Source: UBA1858 sp965658595 (GTDB taxonomy: Bacteria; Pseudomonadota; Gammaproteobacteria; UBA4575). From it: 11,589 bases of DNA. Below, in pieces: positions 6,878 through 11,589 of the stretch. The stretch spans positions 1 through 11,589 of the forward strand of contig CBFHSW010000052.1 in NCBI GenBank assembly GCA_965658595.1. Reading direction: 5' to 3'. Positions within the stretch are counted from its first letter, which is position 1. Every line of letters begins with the position of its first letter. Below the pieces are notes generated by a model that ran no database searches, had not been told where the DNA came from, and saw only the letters and a list, made by a program, of their open reading frames with translations. Both the position numbers and the translations under genes were made by a program.

Positions 6878-7957
6878 TTAGCGGTATATTCTATGCACAT
6901 GATCTGCGATGCTACAGAGTAATTCATAACTGAGCATGTTGGCAGCATTAGCAACTTCATGCACACTAATATCTTGTCCCCACAACTCTACCTCATCACC
7001 TATCTCAACTTCCACATCGCTGACATCGACAGTAATCATATCCATGGATACACGACCGACTACAGGTGCATGGCTACCATTAATACTGACATTAGTTTCA
7101 CTTGATAAATTGCGTGGATAACCATCTGCGTAACCTATAGCAACAACAGCCACGCGCATATCATGTGGACAGGTATAGGTTCCACCATAACCGATAGTAT
7201 CTCCTGTGCTCATCTGTTTGATGGAGATAACGGGTGCGAATACTGACATAACCGGTTTAAGATCCGTTAAGTCTGGATGTGATTGATCAGACTGAAAAGG
7301 TGACACTCCATATAAACATAGACCCGGTCGCACCCAGTCATAGAGTGTTTTAGAGTAAGCGATACTCGAAGCTGAGTTAGCCGCACTGCATTCACATTCA
7401 GGATGACGTTGTGAAAATTTTTCAAAACAGTGGCGTTGTTTTTCCATTTTCATATCATCCAGCATGTCTGCGTTGGCAAAGTGTGTCATCAAACGTATCT
7501 TGCTGACATGTTTTATCTGCTGTAACTGTTCGAACGTATCTTCAACTTGAGACTCCTGAAAACCTAGTCGACCCATACCTGTATCTATCTTCAGCCAGAC
7601 CTGAATAGATTGTTTGAGTGCGAGAGACTTTAATATTTTCACCTGATGTGGGCTATGCACAACAGTTTGAATATTGGAGTCTGCAATCTGTTGTAGCTCT
7701 TTTGCATTCTTGAATCCTTGTAAGCATATTATTGGATGTAGAATACCAGTTGATCGCAGTGTTAATGCTTCATCAATACAAGCTACGGCAAAGGCATCTG
7801 ATTGGCTCAAAGCTTTGGCGGATTGAGCTAAACCATGGCCATAAGCATCTGCCTTCACTACAGATATTACTTTGGCATCTTGTGTAAAAGAACGAAGTAG
7901 CTGAAGGTTATGCGTGAGATGGTCTAGCTGTATAACGGCGTAGGCCGATCGTCTCAT
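6878..7957 (-). CDS. alr: Alanine racemase (PLP-dependent)
   Basis: Alanine racemase interconverts L- and D-alanine, supplying D-Ala for peptidoglycan in the cytoplasm. The 359-residue length is typical. The PLP lysine is K35 in VVKADAYGHG. The second catalytic base is Y257 in GYGGTYT, contributed across the dimer. Other conserved segments are KIDTGMGRLGF (123-133), NSASS (194-198), VRPGLCLYG (209-217) and VGRVSMDM (300-307). All key residues are intact, so the enzyme should be active. The ATG overlaps the dnaB stop as ATGA, which points to translational coupling. dnaB-alr linkage is common in gammaproteobacteria. Whether it is the alr or dadX type cannot be told from sequence, but no dadA neighbour is present, which favours the biosynthetic role. 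Confidence 0.97.
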   Translation of the reverse strand: MRRSAYAVIQLDHLTHNLQLLRSFTQDAKVISVVKADAYGHGLAQSAKALSQSDAFAVACIDEALTLRSTGILHPIICLQGFKNAKELQQIADSNIQTVVHSPHQVKILKSLALKQSIQVWLKIDTGMGRLGFQESQVEDTFEQLQQIKHVSKIRLMTHFANADMLDDMKMEKQRHCFEKFSQRHPECECSAANSASSIAYSKTLYDWVRPGLCLYGVSPFQSDQSHPDLTDLKPVMSVFAPVISIKQMSTGDTIGYGGTYTCPHDMRVAVVAIGYADGYPRNLSSETNVSINGSHAPVVGRVSMDMITVDVSDVEVEIGDEVELWGQDISVHEVANAANMLSYELLCSIADHVHRIYR

Positions 7958-9357
7958 GAGGGCATCTCGGGAATATGAAATTCGGGGGCGTAGTTTTCGA
8001 AGCGTGTAAATTGGCCCATGAAAGTTAATCGAGTTTTAAAAATAGGTCCATTTCGTTGCTTGGCTACAATAATTTCGGCGGTGCCTTTATCAGGACTCTC
8101 ATCATTATAGACTTCATCACGATAGATAAAGGTAATGAGATCGGCATCTTGCTCAATTGCACCTGACTCACGTAAGTCTGACATCACTGGGCGTTTATCT
8201 GTGCGTTGCTCTAGGCTACGATTGAGCTGTGATAGCGCAATGACTGGAACATCTAACTCTTTAGCAAGCGCTTTCAAAGATCGAGAAATTTCAGACACAT
8301 CATTAGTACGGTTCTCAGTGCTGCCAGTAATTTGCATGAGCTGTAAGTAATCAATCACAATCAAAGATAAGCCGTGCTCACGCTTGAGGCGGCGTGCTCG
8401 AGCGCGAATCTCAGTAGGACTCAAAGCGGCGCTATCATCGATAAATAATTTAGCCTCAGATAGTATCGATACTGTGCTACTAATATTGCGCCATTGTTCT
8501 TCATTTAGACTACCCGTTCTCAAAGCTTGTGCATCAACACGTCCCATTGACGACAACATACGCATGGTCAATTGATGGCTGGGCATTTCCATGCTGAATA
8601 CAGCAACAGAAGCTTGTCGAGTGATGATGGCGTCTTCAATCATGTTCATGGCAAAACTGGTTTTACCCATAGAGGGACGTCCAGCCACAATGATAAGATC
8701 TCCATTTTGTAAGCCTGAAGTGTTTTTATCAAAATCATCAAAGCCAGTGGGAAGGCCAGTGATAGCATCACCACGCTCACACAATTCATTGATCTTCTCG
8801 ACCGTGGTATTGAGTAACTCTTTCATGCCTTTGAAACCACTCAACTGACGTGCGCCATGATCACCGATCTGGAAGATTTTCTTTTCAGCAATGTCGAGTA
8901 GTTGATTGCTATTCAAGCCCTCAGTTTGATAGGCAGAACCAGCAATTTCAGTTCCTGTGAAAGCGAGTTGTCGTAGTATAGATTTTTCTCTAACAATTTC
9001 TGCATAGGCAGCAATATTAGCAGCGGTAGGTGTTTCTTTGGCTAAGGTTGCCACATAAGCGGTGACATTCTTTTGATTGATATTATCTTGATCTGACTGT
9101 TTGATTTTGTCAGCCAGTGTTACCACATCAAAGGGTTGGTTATTGTATGCAAGGTCTGCAATAGCACGGAATATCACACGATGATCAAATAGATGGAAAT
9201 CATCTTCATTGATTTTATCAGCAACTAAATCCCAGCTATTATTTTCAAGCATGAGGCCGCCCAGCACGGCTTGCTCGGCTTCCATAGAATAGGGTGGAGT
9301 ACGCAACGACTCTGCGCTGGGCGCAGAGTATTCTGAATCTTGTCCTAACTCACTCAC
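7954..9357 (-). CDS. dnaB: Replicative DNA helicase DnaB
   Basis: DnaB is the hexameric 5'-3' helicase that unwinds the fork and recruits primase. The 467 residues (E. coli 471) contain the N-terminal helical domain starting at SMEAEQAVLGGLM (24-36) and a linker to about 185. The RecA-like motor has Walker A GRPSMGKT (226-233), the catalytic glutamate in FSMEMP (E257), Walker B LIVIDYLQL (332-340), the SQLNRSLEQR motif (376-385) and AKQRNGP (432-438). No intein interrupts the usual insertion sites. The start is a GTG at 9357, chosen because the leader before SMEAEQA then matches the E. coli length. No good ribosome binding site precedes it; the gap to rplI is 30 bases, so coupling is possible. 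A GC-rich perfect hairpin lies in the first 50 bases of the coding region. Confidence 0.98.
   Translation of the reverse strand: MSELGQDSEYSAPSAESLRTPPYSMEAEQAVLGGLMLENNSWDLVADKINEDDFHLFDHRVIFRAIADLAYNNQPFDVVTLADKIKQSDQDNINQKNVTAYVATLAKETPTAANIAAYAEIVREKSILRQLAFTGTEIAGSAYQTEGLNSNQLLDIAEKKIFQIGDHGARQLSGFKGMKELLNTTVEKINELCERGDAITGLPTGFDDFDKNTSGLQNGDLIIVAGRPSMGKTSFAMNMIEDAIITRQASVAVFSMEMPSHQLTMRMLSSMGRVDAQALRTGSLNEEQWRNISSTVSILSEAKLFIDDSAALSPTEIRARARRLKREHGLSLIVIDYLQLMQITGSTENRTNDVSEISRSLKALAKELDVPVIALSQLNRSLEQRTDKRPVMSDLRESGAIEQDADLITFIYRDEVYNDESPDKGTAEIIVAKQRNGPIFKTRLTFMGQFTRFENYAPEFHIPEMPS
9310..9328 (-). repeat. Perfect GC-rich hairpin inside the dnaB 5' coding region
   Basis: CTCTGCGC (9310-9317) and GCGCAGAG (9321-9328) form an 8-base perfect inverted repeat with a 3-base loop, about 30 bases after the dnaB GTG. 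It encodes part of the non-conserved N-terminal tail (SAPSAES), so protein constraint does not obviously explain it. It could slow or tune dnaB translation in the absence of a clear ribosome binding site, or be chance. Confidence 0.5.
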
Positions 9358-9387
9358 TGCGTGTAATGATCGAGTGGATGTTCCAAC

Positions 9388-9837
9388 TTACTCTTCAGGA
9401 ACAATCTTAATTGTGATAGTAGCGTTTACATCTGTGTGTAAATGCAATTCAACTTCGAATTCGCCAATTGTGCGGAAAGCACCATCAGGCATACGAAGCT
9501 CACGTTTTTCAACTTCATGGCCGGCCTGAGTAAGCGCTTCTAGCACGTCAATATTGTTGACTGAACCAAATAGTTTACCCTCTGAAGCTTCTTTAGCAGG
9601 AATAGTGATCTCTACGCCATCTAGCTTAGTCTTACGAGTTTCCGCTTGAGTGAGAATCTCAGCTGCCTGTGCTTCAAGTTCAGCGCGGCGTGCTTCAAAT
9701 TCTGCAATATTGTCGGCGGTGGCAAATTTAGCTTTTCCCTGTGGGATAAGATAGTTGCGAGCATAGCCTGAACGGACACTGACTTTGTCGCCCAGCGCGC
9801 CTAGATTTTCTACTTTAGATAATAAAATGACGTCCAT
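9388..9837 (-). CDS. rplI: 50S ribosomal protein L9
   Basis: L9 binds 23S rRNA near the L1 stalk and helps keep reading frame in the 50S subunit. At 149 residues it has exactly the E. coli length. The N-terminal rRNA-binding domain carries the family signature VSVRSGYARNYLIPQGKA (21-38). A long connecting helix rich in Glu and Ala (about 45-75) follows, then the C-terminal domain beginning near GKLFGSVNNIDV. The ATG has a good AAGGA ribosome binding site 6 bases upstream (9844-9848). It lies 38 bases after the DUF2232 gene and 30 bases before dnaB, the order also found in firmicutes and many proteobacteria. Nothing is unusual in the protein. Confidence 0.98.
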   Translation of the reverse strand: MDVILLSKVENLGALGDKVSVRSGYARNYLIPQGKAKFATADNIAEFEARRAELEAQAAEILTQAETRKTKLDGVEITIPAKEASEGKLFGSVNNIDVLEALTQAGHEVEKRELRMPDGAFRTIGEFEVELHLHTDVNATITIKIVPEE

Positions 9838-9875
9838 TGGTTTTCCTTATTGATTCTTTATATTAATTCTTTATA

Positions 9876-10763
9876 TCAGTTAATTTTGTCGCGTAAGGCA
9901 AAGAAAGTCTCAGCTAAGCCTAATATAACGATGATTAATATGGCTTGTGGTACAAAAATCACAATCAAGTAGCTCATTATTAACCATAGTTTGTTATTTG
10001 TCATGCCAGCACATAGGGTATGAATCACATTCATTCCTTGTATGCAGAACAGGATGGTCACAATTCCACTGAGTTGAGCCAGATAGCTGGATTGTAGGAC
10101 AATCGCTGCTGTAATCAGACCCAGTGATAGCAAAGCTAAAACTTTGCCTAAACGCAAATTTTTAAAATCTTCTTTATATTGTTGGCTGTCCTCAGCCACA
10201 CAGTAGAGCCAGTGGCCTACAAAAATCAGGCTGCTGTGCACCAACACCATAGACATAATCATTATGCCCGTCATATATTGAGAAATCGTCTGTATATTGG
10301 CTAAACCTTCATCCCTGGGCATGGCGCTAGATTGCAACATGGGCTCAAACATTTGTGTCAGGGCTTGTTGCCAAAATAACGCGCTGTTAGGAAATAACAC
10401 ATCTATCAATATAAAACTCACAACCCCCAACAATGCCGAGGCTTGCAAGGTAATAGCGAGTGACTGACTTGCTCTGAAAACACTTGCCAGTAGTAAGCTG
10501 GGCGTTAATTGGGCCAACGCTGCATACAGTCCAATCATAGGATTACCCAACACAAAGAAACAAGCCGCGGCTAGGGCTAATGCTGTCATTAGCACTACCT
10601 GCATCGCATTTCTGATACCTGCGTGTAATGTCACACTGACTAATACCGCACCACTCACAATGGAGCCTAATGGAAAGATTAAGGCCAGCGCTAAGAAACC
10701 AAAAATTATACCAAAAGCTTGGAATCTTCCAGATAATGTAAACAGCGAAAAATTCTTAATCAT
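9876..10763 (-). CDS. DUF2232 / YybS-like multipass membrane protein
   Basis: This 295-residue hydrophobic protein has about eight predicted membrane helices, at roughly 16-48 (two close segments), 54-72, 76-95, 106-122, 162-186, 207-224, 231-251 and 259-286. A polar loop lies at 125-160 and a charged cytoplasmic-type stretch, EDSQQYKEDFKNLRLGK, at 191-207. Composition and position between rpsR and rplI match the DUF2232 family, whose B. subtilis member YybS also lies close to rplI. I assign it mainly from that linkage plus topology. The family's biochemical role is not established, though its architecture resembles small-molecule transporter S-components. An AGGA ribosome binding site sits 5 bases before the ATG. 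It follows rpsR by 68 bases and precedes rplI by 38. Confidence 0.75.
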   Translation of the reverse strand: MIKNFSLFTLSGRFQAFGIIFGFLALALIFPLGSIVSGAVLVSVTLHAGIRNAMQVVLMTALALAAACFFVLGNPMIGLYAALAQLTPSLLLASVFRASQSLAITLQASALLGVVSFILIDVLFPNSALFWQQALTQMFEPMLQSSAMPRDEGLANIQTISQYMTGIMIMSMVLVHSSLIFVGHWLYCVAEDSQQYKEDFKNLRLGKVLALLSLGLITAAIVLQSSYLAQLSGIVTILFCIQGMNVIHTLCAGMTNNKLWLIMSYLIVIFVPQAILIIVILGLAETFFALRDKIN

Positions 10764-10831
10764 GTGTATCCTGCCACATCTCAGCGTGAGCAGATTCGAT
10801 TGCGACCACTCTCATGATCGCAATGCTCTGT

Positions 10832-11056
10832 TTAGTGTTGATCGCTATATGGTAACAACGCTAGGTATCGTGCACGTTTCACAGCAGTTGTGAGTTGACG
10901 CTGATACTTAGCTTTAGTTCCTGTAATACGGCTAGGAACAATTTTTCCAGTTTCAGTGATGAAATCTTTTAACAAATCGATATCTTTATAATCAATGTGC
11001 TTTATGCCTTCTTCAGTAAAACGGCAATATCTTCTTCTACGGAAATATTTAGACAT
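10832..11056 (-). CDS. rpsR: 30S ribosomal protein S18
   Basis: S18 sits on the platform of the 30S subunit as a heterodimer with S6. The 74 residues are near-identical in layout to E. coli S18 (75): FRRRRYCRFTEEG at 5-17, DYKDIDLLKDFITETGKIVPSR in the middle, and the rRNA-binding AVKRARYLALLPY near the end. The ATG follows the S6 stop by only 2 bases, with GAGGA (11066-11070) inside the end of rpsF serving as ribosome binding site, so S6 and S18 should be made in step. priB, which lies between the two genes in enteric bacteria, is absent. The 68 bases after the stop contain no gene. Confidence 0.98.
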   Translation of the reverse strand: MSKYFRRRRYCRFTEEGIKHIDYKDIDLLKDFITETGKIVPSRITGTKAKYQRQLTTAVKRARYLALLPYSDQH

Positions 11057-11058
11057 GA

Positions 11059-11556
11059 TTATTTTTCCTCTTCAGTAGTCGTTTCTGCTGCGCTAGCAGG
11101 GGCTTCGCTGGCGGTTTCTTCAGGCGTGCTGGCTGCTTCTGCAGGTTTTTCTTCAACCGCATCGGCGTTGGCTGTATCGGTATTCTCTGAAGATGTGTCT
11201 TTAGCGCTAGGCTTAGTTTCACGTTCTTTGTCTTTTTCCAGTGACTTGACCATCGGCGATGGTTCAGTGATAGCACTTTTGCAAGTCAGTACCATGTGAC
11301 GCAAAACGGCATCATTGAAGCGGAAAGCACTCACAAGCTCATCAAGTGTTTCTTGATTAGTTTCGATATTCATCAAAATGTAGTGGGCTTTAAGAATTTT
11401 ATTGATTGGATAGGCAAGAATACGACGTCCCCAATCTTCTTGACGATGAACTTTACCATTGCCGCTTTCGATCATGCTGCAATAGCGTTCTACCATGGCG
11501 CTAACCTGGTCGGATTGGTCCGGATGGACCAAAAATACGATCTCATAATGTCTCAT
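11059..11556 (-). CDS. rpsF: 30S ribosomal protein S6 with long acidic C-terminal tail
   Basis: S6 binds S18 and 16S rRNA on the 30S platform. Residues 1-100 match E. coli S6 closely (MRHYEIVFLVHPDQS, EDWGRRILAYPINK at 40-53, FRFNDAVLRHMVL at 78-90). The remaining 65 residues form a low-complexity tail rich in Ala, Glu, Thr and Ser, giving 165 residues in total against about 131-135 in E. coli. E. coli S6 also has a disordered acidic tail, which RimK extends with glutamates. Here the chain ends EEEK, with a terminal lysine. A strong AAGGAG ribosome binding site (11562-11567) lies 5 bases before the ATG. A short palindrome, GGACTTAGTCC, sits just upstream in the leader, but the promoter and any S6:S18 autoregulatory leader are beyond the window edge. 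It is the first visible gene of the operon. Confidence 0.97.
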   Translation of the reverse strand: MRHYEIVFLVHPDQSDQVSAMVERYCSMIESGNGKVHRQEDWGRRILAYPINKILKAHYILMNIETNQETLDELVSAFRFNDAVLRHMVLTCKSAITEPSPMVKSLEKDKERETKPSAKDTSSENTDTANADAVEEKPAEAASTPEETASEAPASAAETTTEEEK

Positions 11557-11589
11557 AGTGTCTCCTTATGGACTAAGTCCTCCTGAATT

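Noticed and set aside
7954..9357. Possible intein in dnaB, a common host gene
   Set aside because: The Walker A and downstream motor motifs are continuous and the protein has normal length.
10997..11586. Two plus-strand open frames of about 100 residues opposite rpsF and rpsR
   Set aside because: They mirror the Ala/Glu-rich S6 tail and the S6 core; composition is explained by the opposite strand.
11569..11589. S6:S18 autoregulatory leader upstream of rpsF
   Set aside because: Only 33 bases of leader are in the window. The GGACTTAGTCC palindrome is too short to support the call.

Overview
The window looks like chromosomal DNA of a moderately AT-rich gammaproteobacterium. The S6, S18, L9, DnaB and ClpB proteins resemble their E. 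coli counterparts closely. The minus-strand order rpsF-rpsR-(DUF2232)-rplI-dnaB-alr, without priB, is one I associate with non-enteric gammaproteobacteria. I cannot name a genus from sequence alone.

Left part (1-2240, plus strand): a family 2 glycosyltransferase is followed after 18 bases by a large nucleotidyltransferase-fold protein (NTP_transf_5 type). They look like the last two genes of an operon that begins outside the window. This pairing recurs in surface-glycan loci and in loci for modified ribosomal peptides, so the cargo of this cluster is the main open question. The second gene runs tail-to-tail into clpB and overlaps it by 11 bases.

Centre (2230-5641): clpB, the disaggregase, is on the minus strand behind a sigma-32-like heat-shock promoter. 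Upstream of it, 4825-5641 has no intact gene. It holds the decayed remains of an FNR-type oxygen regulator, which has lost its 5' third and is frameshifted. Next to it is a compact plus-strand unit, a sigma-70-like promoter followed by a strong intrinsic terminator, that could make a small RNA of about 55 nt. A GNRA-loop hairpin lies beyond that.

Right part (5642-11556, all minus strand): a ribosomal-protein and replication operon. It encodes S6, S18, a DUF2232 membrane protein, L9, the replicative helicase DnaB and alanine racemase. At its end is an AT-rich accessory gene fusing TPR repeats to an alpha/beta-hydrolase-like domain. Spacings are tight (2, 68, 38 and 30 bases, a 4-base ATGA overlap, then 12 bases), which fits one transcript starting upstream of rpsF, outside the window. 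The last gene is not part of the conserved block and looks like an acquired passenger. I saw no tRNA, rRNA, CRISPR array, insertion sequence or attachment site.
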